Assembly (NCBI RefSeq): GCF_010093225.1
Contig: NZ_PDWM01000029.1
Coordinates: 1 to 39,262 of the forward strand
Direction: 5' to 3'
DNA: 39,262 nt
From: Pseudoxanthomonas koreensis
GTDB taxonomy: Bacteria > Pseudomonadota > Gammaproteobacteria > Xanthomonadales > Xanthomonadaceae
How positions within the stretch are numbered: position 1 is the stretch's first letter; the number at the start of each line of letters is the position of its first letter. Below the pieces are notes generated by a model. It was not told the DNA's origin and ran no database searches. It saw only the letters and a list, made by a program, of their open reading frames with translations. Below are positions 25,828 to 34,211 of the stretch, one piece after another. A program made the translations under genes and the position numbers.

Positions 25828-26195
25828 TCGCATCGACCGGTTCAGTCGGATGAAGTGTTCACAATTCTGAAGGTTTCCCCGTTTGTCCGGTTGTGGCCTG
25901 CCATGGCGTTAGATCGGAATACGACAGGGCATTCGTTGGACCGGGAAACAGCAGGCCGGGCGCACCACATCGCAGGTGCGCCGCGGGGGAACCAACGAGT
26001 CGAGTCGCACATGCAATCCGCCCTGTTCTGCCCGATCCGGTGATCGGCGCGATTCCGTGACCTGCCGCCGCCACTGGTGCGTCGGATCCCTGTCACGGAG
26101 CGATGGCAGGCTGTGCCGACGCTCGCCCCCCCGGGTGACCGTCATTGGGAGCATTCCCCGCAGTCGGATGACACAGGGTGCAGGAGCAAGGAACG
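25828..26195. other. 368-base non-coding gap upstream of the sigma-54 activator
   Basis: No convincing gene on either strand. It contains a 7-base inverted repeat GCGCACC / GGTGCGC (25960-25966, 25975-25981) and a relatively AT-rich start (25850-25890, TGTTCACAATTCTGAAGG) that may hold the activator's promoter, but no clear -35/-10 pair or sigma-54 site. It separates the pectin locus from the amyloid locus. Confidence 0.5.
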
Positions 26196-27515
<1,320 letters not shown>

Positions 27516-27607
27516 GATCGGCTTCAACCGAGACGGGGGCGGGGCCGGGCACTACGTTAGACGCGCCGGACGGGTCGAGGATGAACTACGCGTCTCCATG
27601 CGTGGTG

Positions 27608-27677
27608 GGGGTCGCCCCTGAAGGGAGCCCCTACAAAGCAGCGCCTTTTGTAGGAGCTCCCTTCAGGGGCGACCCGA
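27608..27677. repeat. Dispersed palindromic element, inside-out pair of ends (copy C)
   Basis: Two ends of the element facing each other: GGTCGCCCCTGAAGGGAGCC up to CTAC (27634), then GTAGGAGCTCCCTTCAGGGG from 27650. The orientation is opposite to copies A, B and D (GTAG ends inside, not outside). Together they form a stem of about 24 base pairs with a TTTT-containing loop between the convergent activator and fapF-like genes, a likely bidirectional transcript end. Confidence 0.8.
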
Positions 27678-27749
27678 GGCGGGTCGGACCCCGACTCTCA
27701 ACGCACCGGGCGGCACCGAGGACCACCGCCGGCCCGCTTCCAAAGCCGG

Positions 27750-29099
27750 CTACAGGCTGTACGGAATCCTGAAACCAAGGCTGAAATCCGGCGCATCCGG
27801 GGTCAGGCCGATACCGAGTATCCCCACGATCGTCGCCTCCGGGCTCAGCGCGTGGGTGACGCCCAGGTTGAACATCGCCGCATTGGCATCGCTTCCAATC
27901 ACCTTTCTCCACGGGCTACCCTCATAACGGGTCTGCGCGCGCGCGCTGAGCCGGTTGCTCAGCGACATGCTGAAGCTCGTACGCTCGTTGAAGGCGAAAG
28001 CCACACCGGCGCCGTAGTAGAACGAATCGCCCAGCTTCACATCGCCCGGATTGACCGTGTCGGGGTTGGTATCGAGATCGTCGAAGCTGGCCTCGAACGA
28101 ATAGGTGTAGCCGATGTTGCCGAACAGGATCGCCGGGTCGGTGGTCTTCACCGCCGACACGCCGATGCTGGCCTGCCAGACCCCGTTGCCGGTCGGCTGC
28201 TCGTCCGGTATGGCGAAGCGGACGTAGTCGTCGTCGTCACGCTCGAGCACGGTCCACGGGATCCCGTACGGCTCGCGCCCGGTCGGCGCGGTGACGCCGA
28301 AGTTGAGCACGGTCTCGGGCCGGCTGCCCTGCTCGGGAAGCAGCAGGTAGTTGGCGCTCAGGGTGACATCGCCGATGCCGCTGCCGGTGGTCTCTTCCTG
28401 CGCGATCGCCGCCGCCGCGCCACCCGCGCCGCCCTTCTGGTAGACCGTCTTCCGGGCGACGTACGGCACGTCCATGTTCAGGCTCAGCCGTGGGCCGATG
28501 CCCCAGCGCGCCGCCAGGTTGTAGTTCAGGGTGTCGGATTCGACATTCTCGATGGCGATGTTGCCCAGGAAGATCGCATCGAGAGCAAGGAAGCCATTGA
28601 GGGTGAGCTGCTTGCGGTCGTAGCGGTTGTAGGTGAGGCTGTTTTCTATCACCAGGCTCTGGTCGAACAGGGTCCGGGTCTGCCGCTTCACGTCGGCCAC
28701 GCTGCGGCTCATCGCTTCGCTGCGCGCCTGCTCGGCTTCGGCCGCAGTGCTGGCATAACCTTCCTGCGTGGGCGGCGGCTGAGCTGTCGCCGGCGACGGC
28801 GCGGCCGGGACGGCGGCGACCGGCGCGACCGCACTGTCGGTGACGGCGGCGGGCACCTTGCCCGCCAGCCGCGCCTGCAGCGCCTGCACCTGCATGTCGA
28901 GCTCGCGAAGGCGCCGCACCTCCTGGGCATAAGCGGTCTTCAGCTCGGCCAGCTGCTGGCTCAGCTGGCGCAGTTCGGCCTGGTCGGCCGGCGTACCGGT
29001 CTGCGCGGAGGCCAACGGCGCGGCCAGCGACGCGCCCAGTGCGGTCAGGATGGCCAGGCGCAGGGCCGGGAGGGATACCACCGTCGTCTTCCTGATCAC
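27750..29099 (-). CDS. fapF: FapF-like outer-membrane amyloid-secretion channel
   Basis: A 449-residue protein with the layout of FapF, the trimeric outer-membrane pore for Fap amyloid subunits. It has a signal peptide (1-32), a heptad-rich coiled coil (about 38-80, ELRQLSQQLAELKTAYAQEV onward), a Pro/Ala-rich linker (82-112), a short helical plug-like segment (115-150) and a beta-barrel (about 150-449) with alternating aromatic strands ending in FSLGFRIPYSL. The start is a GTG (29099) behind AGGAG. It is the last gene of six in the order fapA-F. The call rests on domain order plus operon position; sequence identity to Pseudomonas FapF was not computed. A general transporter of the phenol-degradation/MetA barrel family is the alternative. 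Confidence 0.8.
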   Translation of the reverse strand: MIRKTTVVSLPALRLAILTALGASLAAPLASAQTGTPADQAELRQLSQQLAELKTAYAQEVRRLRELDMQVQALQARLAGKVPAAVTDSAVAPVAAVPAAPSPATAQPPPTQEGYASTAAEAEQARSEAMSRSVADVKRQTRTLFDQSLVIENSLTYNRYDRKQLTLNGFLALDAIFLGNIAIENVESDTLNYNLAARWGIGPRLSLNMDVPYVARKTVYQKGGAGGAAAAIAQEETTGSGIGDVTLSANYLLLPEQGSRPETVLNFGVTAPTGREPYGIPWTVLERDDDDYVRFAIPDEQPTGNGVWQASIGVSAVKTTDPAILFGNIGYTYSFEASFDDLDTNPDTVNPGDVKLGDSFYYGAGVAFAFNERTSFSMSLSNRLSARAQTRYEGSPWRKVIGSDANAAMFNLGVTHALSPEATIVGILGIGLTPDAPDFSLGFRIPYSL

Positions 29100-29138
29100 G
29101 AGTTTCTCCTGTGCCTGCCCTGGCCTGCTTGCGGTTGT

Positions 29139-29936
29139 TCAGTAGCCGATGGCGATGCCACGGCTCAGCGCGATCGCCTGGGCCACGTTCTGGCCCAGCG
29201 CCGCGCGGCCCTGCGACGTGTTCCGGACCAGGTCCAGTTCCATCCGGTTGCTGACCTGCTGGCCGTCGGTCGCCAGCTGGATGGTCTGGCCCATGCCGCT
29301 GCGGCTGATCCACTGTTCCACCGCCCCGTGGCCATCGATCTGCAGGAGCACGCGGGCGATGTTGTTCTCCACCGAAGCCACCGCGTTCATGCCCGGGGCC
29401 GAAGCCGTGGCGACGGTGCTGGCGGCAAGGCCGGCGGGCGGCGCTTCCGGCGGCGCCTGGCGCTCGGTCACGGTGATCTGGGCCGTGTTCTGGGCGACAT
29501 TGCCGTCGCCGGCGACCTGCACGCTCTGGACCACGCCGGTGACGTTGGCCAGGCCCGCATTGTCGATCTCGCGCTGCCCGGACGGCGGCGGCGGCGGCGC
29601 ATCGATCGCGGTGATGCTGACGTGCGGCTGGAAGGTCACGACCGGTTTGCCCGGCTGGCGCACATCCATGGTCACGGTCATGCTGCTCGTCAGCTGCTGC
29701 CCGGCATCGTTCTGCCAGGTCGACACCATGGTCACGCCGAACCAGGCCACAGTGTTGCTGCTGACCGTATAGCGGCCGCGCATGTCGCCCATTTCCTCGT
29801 CGCTCAATTCAACCAGCCCGCTGCCGTTGCCCACGGGGACGGGCGGCGGCCTTTCGGCCTCCTGGGCCAGGACGGGCAGCGCCACGGGGGTGGCGGCCAG
29901 GCCGATGGCCAGCCTCAGGATGCGTTTTCCGTTCAT
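29139..29936 (-). CDS. fapE: FapE-like secreted/chaperone component of the amyloid system
   Basis: A 265-residue secreted protein (signal peptide 1-24, ending VLAQ). Residues 44-55 read LSDEEMGDMRGR, similar to a double-glycine leader. Later there are beta-rich segments, among them NVTGVVQSVQVAGDGNVAQN (about 131-150), which resembles amyloid or curlin-type repeats with regularly spaced Gln and Asn, and a Pro-rich spacer (APPPPPSG). No cysteine is visible. The ATG (29936) has AGGAGG in front, overlapping the fapD stop. It lies between the C39 peptidase and the FapF-like channel, the position of fapE, a minor fibril and export component in Pseudomonas. The assignment is mainly positional. Confidence 0.65.
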   Translation of the reverse strand: MNGKRILRLAIGLAATPVALPVLAQEAERPPPVPVGNGSGLVELSDEEMGDMRGRYTVSSNTVAWFGVTMVSTWQNDAGQQLTSSMTVTMDVRQPGKPVVTFQPHVSITAIDAPPPPPSGQREIDNAGLANVTGVVQSVQVAGDGNVAQNTAQITVTERQAPPEAPPAGLAASTVATASAPGMNAVASVENNIARVLLQIDGHGAVEQWISRSGMGQTIQLATDGQQVSNRMELDLVRNTSQGRAALGQNVAQAIALSRGIAIGY

Positions 29937-29948
29937 GTCGCGGTCCTC

Positions 29949-30665
29949 CTAGAACAGGTCGGCATGGCTGAAGCCGAAATCGATCAGCTCGGCATCGGTG
30001 ATCGGGCCCTGCCGCGCATACAACGCCCTTGCGCTGGGCTTGGTACTGGGTTGCAGCAATACGGTGTTGCGGTCGAAGTCCGAGCCGATCACGACGAACA
30101 CGGCGCGCGACGGCCACGACTCGAGGAATGCGGCCAACGGCATGATCCGGTTTCCGAGCATGGGATCGCCGATTTCGACCTGGTCGCCGTTGACCTGCTT
30201 GAGCACGACGAAATGGCGGAAGCCGTTCACGTCCATCAGCACCAGGCTCGGTACGCGCAGGTTGCGCAGCCGTGCCTCGTCGACCCGGTATCCGCGCCCG
30301 CGCATGCCCAGCGATTCGACGTAGCGCTTGATGTCGAGCAGCGAGAATCCGCGCTCCTTGACGATTTCCGGATCGGCGACGGAAAGCATGCCTTCGATCA
30401 CCGTGTTCTCGTCGGCATCCAGGTGGTAGGCATAGCGCAGAATGGTGGCCAGCGACGCGGCGCCGCAGCTGTAGTCGGTCTGCTGCCGCACCAGGTTGCG
30501 GAAGCGCGACTCGCGCATGCTTTCCACCGGGACGCGGTATAGCGCGCCGTTCGGCAGAACCCCGGAGAAGGCGACGTCGGCCGCGCGCGAGGGCCATGCG
30601 ACGAGCGCGGACAGCGCCAGCAGCAGCGCCACGCGGAGCAGGCTCGGGGACAGGGGGCGCGACAT
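29949..30665 (-). CDS. fapD: FapD-like C39-family cysteine peptidase
   Basis: A 238-residue periplasmic protein with signal peptide (1-29) and a peptidase C39 domain: oxyanion Gln and catalytic Cys67 in QQTDYSCGAASLATIL (61-76), catalytic His151 in GFRHFVVLK and Asp167 in IGDPML. C39 peptidases normally sit on bacteriocin ABC exporters and cut leaders after Gly-Gly; the stand-alone form without ABC domain is the FapD type, required for Fap fibril export in Pseudomonas. The catalytic triad is intact. The ATG (30665) is preceded by CAGGA. It follows fapC after a gap of 171 bases containing two strong hairpins and precedes fapE by 12 bases. Possible cleavage motifs are seen in the FapA- and FapE-like proteins. 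Confidence 0.88.
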   Translation of the reverse strand: MSRPLSPSLLRVALLLALSALVAWPSRAADVAFSGVLPNGALYRVPVESMRESRFRNLVRQQTDYSCGAASLATILRYAYHLDADENTVIEGMLSVADPEIVKERGFSLLDIKRYVESLGMRGRGYRVDEARLRNLRVPSLVLMDVNGFRHFVVLKQVNGDQVEIGDPMLGNRIMPLAAFLESWPSRAVFVVIGSDFDRNTVLLQPSTKPSARALYARQGPITDAELIDFGFSHADLF

Positions 30666-30736
30666 GGCGGATTCCTGTAACAGCTACGTCGAGAGAGAAC
30701 GCATCCGGGTTCATCCACCGGACACCGGAAGTGGAA

Positions 30737-30802
30737 GCCCCGCCCCGCGGGGGAGGCGGGGCGGGGCGTTCCGTGATGTCCCGGCCACGGCGGATGGCCG
30801 GG
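30737..30802 (-). other. Two stem-loops between fapC and fapD
   Basis: A perfect 12-base stem GCCCCGCCCCGC / GCGGGGCGGGGC (30737-30748, 30756-30767) and an 8-base stem CCCGGCCA / TGGCCGGG (30780-30787, 30795-30802), with no T-run. Likely a partial terminator or 3' stabiliser that lets subunit mRNA (fapABC) exceed that of the export genes (fapDEF). Role inferred from position. Confidence 0.6.
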
Positions 30803-30836
30803 AGTCACCCTTTGCCGTCCTTGCGGACGCGATCTG

Positions 30837-32675
30837 TCAGCCGCCCGGACCACCAGTGCCCGGCTGGGCGACCGCCAGCGACAGGCTGTTGGACTGCTGG
30901 TTGCCGGTACCGGCCGAGATGTTCACGCCGATGTTGCCCGTCGCGCTCTGGAACGCAGCGCCCGAAAGCGTCGCCGAATTGGACGCGTCGGAAACGGTAT
31001 CCAGGGTCGGCAAGGCCAGCAGGCCGGAGAGCGAGGCGGTCAGTTCCGCGTTGCCCAGTTCATTGAAGGTGATATCGCCACCTTCCGTGGTCTTCCAGGT
31101 GCCTTTCTCGTCGGTGTCGAATGCGATGCCGCCGACGCCATCGGCGTACGGGTTGGCGACCGCGTTCTGGATTTCGTTATCCATGTCGAGATGGCCCGTC
31201 GTACCGCCATTGGGATGGTTGAGTGCGCCATTCCAGGAGTCCAGATAGAAATTGTCCTTCTGGTAGGCGTTGCCGCGGCCCTCGTAAGTGCCGCTGGCGC
31301 GGCCACTGTAGGAACCGATCGCGCCACCCAGTTTGCCGGTGACCGCGCCGGTCAGGTTCACCGCGACCTCTTCCAGGCCTTCCCTGACCTTCGGTGCATT
31401 GGTGACCGTGTTGCCGGCGGACACCTGGTTGGTGCTGACCGCCGCCGACGCATAGCTCGCGGTAGCCACGGAAGCCGCCAGCGAGTTCTTCTGCTGGTTG
31501 TTGTTGCCCGAGGTGACGTTGACGCCAACGTTGCCGCTCGCAGCGTTGAAGGCGTTGTCGCCGACCGAAGCGGTATTGGCCACGCCCAGGTTCGAGGTCT
31601 GGTTTCCGGCCCCGGTCTGCTGCACGAAGACCTTCGAGTCGGCCAGGCCAAACGCGAAGCTGGCGTCCGCGGCCGACAGTGCGGCGGCGTTGTCCTGCTG
31701 GTTGTTGTCGCCGGCACCGACGTTGAAGTGCAGGTTGCCCGAAGCCTCAGAGGCGACGTCGTCGGAGATGGATGCGTCGTTGCTCAGCTCGTCATTGGCA
31801 CCGACGTTGCCGCCAGTGGCCTGACGGTTGTCGATCACCGCAATCGCAGCCGAATCGATCTCCAGGTCGCCGGACACGGTCGGGCTTCCGGTGAAGTTGA
31901 TGCTCGAGGTCAGCGACAGGTCGGACTCTAGTTCGGCCGAAACGCCATGCTCATCCACTTCCTTGTCGATCGTGATGTCGTGGTCGACGAAGACCACTTC
32001 ATTGTGGTCGATGTCGGTGTCGACGAAGTTGCGCTCCCAGTTGAACTCGATGTTCGCCGAGGCGTTGAACTCCTTGTTCACCTCGGTATTGATCGAGGTG
32101 TTCTTGTCGAAGTTGTCGTTGTAGGTCGTGGCGACGTCGTGGGTGGCGGTGGAAGTCCGCTCGAACGTATCGCTGTAGGAGATGTCCGACGTAAGCGACT
32201 TGTCCACCGTGTCGCTATAGGAAACGTCCGACGTGAACGACTTGTCCACGGTGTCGCTGTAGGACGTATCGACGGCATGGTTGGCGGTGGAGGTCCTGTC
32301 GAACGAATCGCTGTAGGAGATGTCCGACGTAAGCGACTTGTCCACCGTGTCGCTGTAGGACGTGTCGATCGCATGGTTGGCCGTGGTGGTCCGGTCGAAC
32401 GTATCGCTGTAGATCAGGTCCACGTCCTTGTTCACATCCGATGTATAGGTATCGCTGACGACCACGTCCACGTCCTTGTTGACATCCGACGTGTAGGTCT
32501 TGTTCGTGGTCAGGTTGGTGGCGATGTTCGTATCGATGTTCGTATCGATATTGGTGTTGATCGCGGTGTTCAACGTCGCGGTGGGGGTTGGGGTGGGGCT
32601 TTCGCTTTCGGCGCTGGCAGCTGTCGCGGCGGTAATCGCCACGGCAAGCACGGTCCACTTCAGGGTCCTTTTCAT
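30837..32675 (-). CDS. fapC: FapC-like major amyloid subunit with extended tandem-repeat region
   Basis: A 612-residue secreted protein (signal peptide 1-22, ending ASA). Three Fap-type amyloid repeats are plain: GNLHFNVGAGDNNQQDNAAA (313-332), GNVGVNVTSGNNNQQKNSLA (381-400) and GNIGVNISAGTGNQQSNSLS (580-599), separated by linkers of about 48 and 179 residues. Before them lies an unusual Thr/Ser/Asp-rich region (about 35-200) built of 14- and 18-residue units such as SYSDTVDKSLTSDI and SYSDSFDRTSTANHAVDT. There is no cysteine, so the C-terminal CxxC of Pseudomonas FapC is absent. It should form the bulk of extracellular fibrils used in biofilms. The ATG follows GAGAGAGGA. Base composition is less GC-rich than in neighbouring genes, partly from the Asn/Thr/Asp content. 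Confidence 0.87.
   Translation of the reverse strand: MKRTLKWTVLAVAITAATAASAESESPTPTPTATLNTAINTNIDTNIDTNIATNLTTNKTYTSDVNKDVDVVVSDTYTSDVNKDVDLIYSDTFDRTTTANHAIDTSYSDTVDKSLTSDISYSDSFDRTSTANHAVDTSYSDTVDKSFTSDVSYSDTVDKSLTSDISYSDTFERTSTATHDVATTYNDNFDKNTSINTEVNKEFNASANIEFNWERNFVDTDIDHNEVVFVDHDITIDKEVDEHGVSAELESDLSLTSSINFTGSPTVSGDLEIDSAAIAVIDNRQATGGNVGANDELSNDASISDDVASEASGNLHFNVGAGDNNQQDNAAALSAADASFAFGLADSKVFVQQTGAGNQTSNLGVANTASVGDNAFNAASGNVGVNVTSGNNNQQKNSLAASVATASYASAAVSTNQVSAGNTVTNAPKVREGLEEVAVNLTGAVTGKLGGAIGSYSGRASGTYEGRGNAYQKDNFYLDSWNGALNHPNGGTTGHLDMDNEIQNAVANPYADGVGGIAFDTDEKGTWKTTEGGDITFNELGNAELTASLSGLLALPTLDTVSDASNSATLSGAAFQSATGNIGVNISAGTGNQQSNSLSLAVAQPGTGGPGG
32105..32500 (-). repeat. In-gene tandem repeat of the FapC-like subunit
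   Basis: Near-identical DNA blocks begin at 32162, 32300 and 32396 (sharing CGAACG(T/A)ATCGCTGTAG), offset by 138 and 96 bases, that is 46 and 32 codons (14+14+18 and 14+18 residue units). The high DNA identity indicates recent duplication and likely copy-number variation between strains. Confidence 0.85.
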
Positions 32676-32715
32676 GGTGTCCTCTCTCTTGCTCTCGGTT
32701 GGTTGGATTGCCGCC

Positions 32716-33402
32716 TCACGGGCCGGTCGAGATCGACAACATCAGGCTGTTGCCGGTCGCGTTGGCCGAACCCGCGATCTGGTTGAGCTGCAGCACGCCC
32801 TCGAATCCGCGCAGCGCGGTGGCTTCCACTGCCACGTTGCGGCTGGCGGTCTTGCCCGCCGGATTGCGGGCGCGTTGCCGCTCTGCCGACGCGAAGGCGC
32901 TGGCGGACATCGGTCCGTCCTGCCCCTCGCGTGTGCCCTGTTGCGCCACCACCATCGACACCGCATTGAGTTCCGCGTTGCCGCTGCCGCTGGCCTGGTT
33001 GATGGAAGCGATTCCGCTGGCGCCGGCCAGGGCCGAGCCGCCGATCACCGCGCTGGCCCGCGCCGGTGCGTCGTACACGTCGGCATCGCTGCGCTGGCGC
33101 GCGTCCACCGTGGCGATGGCGTAGCTGCCGACGGCGATGGCGCGCAGGTTGGCCTGCTGGTTGAGGTCGCCGGCGGCCTGGTTCACCGCGATCGCGCCGG
33201 TGCTGCCGGCCAATGCGTTCTGGTCGATCCGGGTCTGGGCAAGGTAGCCGAGCATTTCGGCGTAGTCGTCGCGCACCTGGGCCTGGCCCGGGCCCGGCAG
33301 CAGCAGTGTCGCGGCGAACGCGGCGGCGCACAGCAGCCACCAGGCCGGCGCCGTGGTCCGGGCGCGGATGGCCGCGGCGCGGCGAGGCTGGCGCGAGGTC
33401 AT
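32716..33402 (-). CDS. fapB: FapB-like amyloid nucleator subunit
   Basis: A 228-residue protein with an Arg-rich then hydrophobic N-terminus (about 20-42, WWLLCAAAFAATLLLPGPGQAQ), a probable signal peptide. Three imperfect Fap-type repeats are visible: GAIAVNQAAGDLNQQANLRA (69-88), GIASINQASGSGNAELNAVS (130-149) and GVLQLNQIAGSANATGNSLM (202-221). FapB is the minor subunit thought to nucleate FapC fibres. The only cysteine is inside the signal peptide, so the mature chain has no CxxC. The ATG at 33402 lies two bases after the fapA stop; a GTG at 33408 overlapping that stop (GTGA) is the alternative. Position and repeats make the call firm, though identity to Pseudomonas FapB was not measured. 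Confidence 0.82.
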   Translation of the reverse strand: MTSRQPRRAAAIRARTTAPAWWLLCAAAFAATLLLPGPGQAQVRDDYAEMLGYLAQTRIDQNALAGSTGAIAVNQAAGDLNQQANLRAIAVGSYAIATVDARQRSDADVYDAPARASAVIGGSALAGASGIASINQASGSGNAELNAVSMVVAQQGTREGQDGPMSASAFASAERQRARNPAGKTASRNVAVEATALRGFEGVLQLNQIAGSANATGNSLMLSISTGP

Positions 33403-33404
33403 GC

Positions 33405-33908
33405 TCACGGACCCTTGCCCGGAGTGACGCCGGCACCCAGCGGGAAGTGGGAGAGCGCGCCGGTCACGGTCGGGGCGATACCGCGGGTGGCGCCCGTGAC
33501 CGAGCCGGTGGCGCCACCGACGGTGCTGATGAATCCGCTTCCGGACAGCACGCCATCGGGACCGGTGGTCCTGCCGAGCGAACCCTGCACCGCCCGGTCG
33601 GTCAGCTGGGTGGGCATGCTCGTGCGATCGGCCGCGGCAACCTGCAGCTGTCCGGACGAAAGTTCGGCGAACTCGTCGTCGGACATCTCACCCGTTCCCA
33701 GGGTGCCATGCACTTCGCGGTTCGGCTTCGGATCGACGATCAGAGCAATGCCGGGTGGCGCCGGGCGGTATGCCGGACGCGCGCTGACGTCGCGCAGCAG
33801 CACCATCTCGCCCTTCTTCGGGTGCACGCCGGCATATGCCTCGGCCGCATGGGCGACCGGCGCGGCGAGCAGCAGCACCGGCAGGCAGGCAATGAGATGT
33901 CGTGACAT
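33405..33908 (-). CDS. fapA: FapA-like first protein of the amyloid operon
   Basis: A 167-residue secreted protein (signal peptide 1-22, ending AHAA). It has Pro-rich and Gly/Thr-rich parts; residues 74-86 read EMSDDEFAELSSG, resembling a double-glycine-type leader and the LSDEEMGDMRG segment of the FapE-like protein. The C-terminal third (GSGFISTVGGATGSVTGATR, then GIAPTVTGAL) is low in charge and may be disordered. FapA in Pseudomonas is a small secreted component or chaperone that influences which subunit enters the fibre. The call is mainly positional: it is the first gene behind the sigma-54 promoter and directly precedes fapB. Confidence 0.65.
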   Translation of the reverse strand: MSRHLIACLPVLLLAAPVAHAAEAYAGVHPKKGEMVLLRDVSARPAYRPAPPGIALIVDPKPNREVHGTLGTGEMSDDEFAELSSGQLQVAAADRTSMPTQLTDRAVQGSLGRTTGPDGVLSGSGFISTVGGATGSVTGATRGIAPTVTGALSHFPLGAGVTPGKGP

Positions 33909-33940
33909 GTGCGCGATTCCGTGCGTGGGCTGAACAGCAA

Positions 33941-33956
33941 CGCACGACCCGTGCCA
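33941..33956 (-). promoter_or_regulatory. Sigma-54 (-24/-12) promoter of the fap operon
   Basis: Minus strand TGGCACGGGTCGTGCG: perfect TGGCAC at -24 and TGC at -12 with exactly ten bases between the invariant GG and GC, matching consensus TGGCAC-N5-TTGCW. It ends 33 bases before the fapA ATG. Together with a sigma-54 activator gene in the same locus this is a strong promoter candidate. Confidence 0.8.
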
Positions 33957-34199
33957 ATCGCGTTTTTTCTTTTAATTCATTTGCTTGCAGAAATTCCGGC
34001 GCAGCCCGGGGTGAACCGGTGTTACATCCGCGCAGCAGCCGGGAGACGGCCGATGGTGCGGAGCCCGTCATGGCGGGCTTTCACCCGCTGTTGCGGCCTT
34101 GAAACAGGAGCCGCCGCAGATTTACAGCGACTCGTTCAGGAACATTGGCGCATCCGCCGCCGCGTGATCATCGCTGCCGCCACCCAGCCTGCGCTGGCC

Positions 34200-34205
34200 T
34201 AGAAT
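34200..34205 (+). promoter_or_regulatory. Putative -10 box of a leaderless cls transcript
   Basis: TAGAAT six bases before the cls ATG (34212), with no Shine-Dalgarno sequence between. Transcription starting about seven bases downstream would begin at the start codon. No clear -35 was found. Confidence 0.4.
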
Positions 34206-34211
34206 CCGGCC

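Larger units (their letters stand above)
33909..34211. other. 303-base divergent regulatory region between fapA and cls
   Basis: Holds the sigma-54 promoter of the fap operon (33941-33956), an AT-rich tract just upstream of it (33959-33998, notable in such a GC-rich sequence; possible bend or IHF site), TGAACCGGTGTTACA at 34012-34026 (shares ACACCGGTT on the minus strand with the kduI operator), and a 6-base stem AGCCCG/CGGGCT (34062-34067, 34074-34079). No gene seen. Confidence 0.6.

Noticed and set aside
26101-26125. Sigma-54 site upstream of the activator gene (TGGCAG...GTGCC)
   Set aside because: The GG to GC spacing is 8 bases instead of 10, so it does not match a -24/-12 promoter.
27852-30542. 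896-codon plus-strand frame opposite the fapDEF-like genes
   Set aside because: Reversed-codon composition without domains; the minus strand has signal peptides, catalytic motifs and Shine-Dalgarno sites.
32105-32500. Repeat array considered as a CRISPR
   Set aside because: The repeats are in frame inside a gene, lack unique spacers of constant length, and no cas gene is present.
30837-32675. Possible curli (CsgA-type) system
   Set aside because: The repeats have Asn/Gln pairs like curlin, but there is no CsgG, CsgE or CsgF; the C39 peptidase and coiled-coil barrel protein fit Fap instead.
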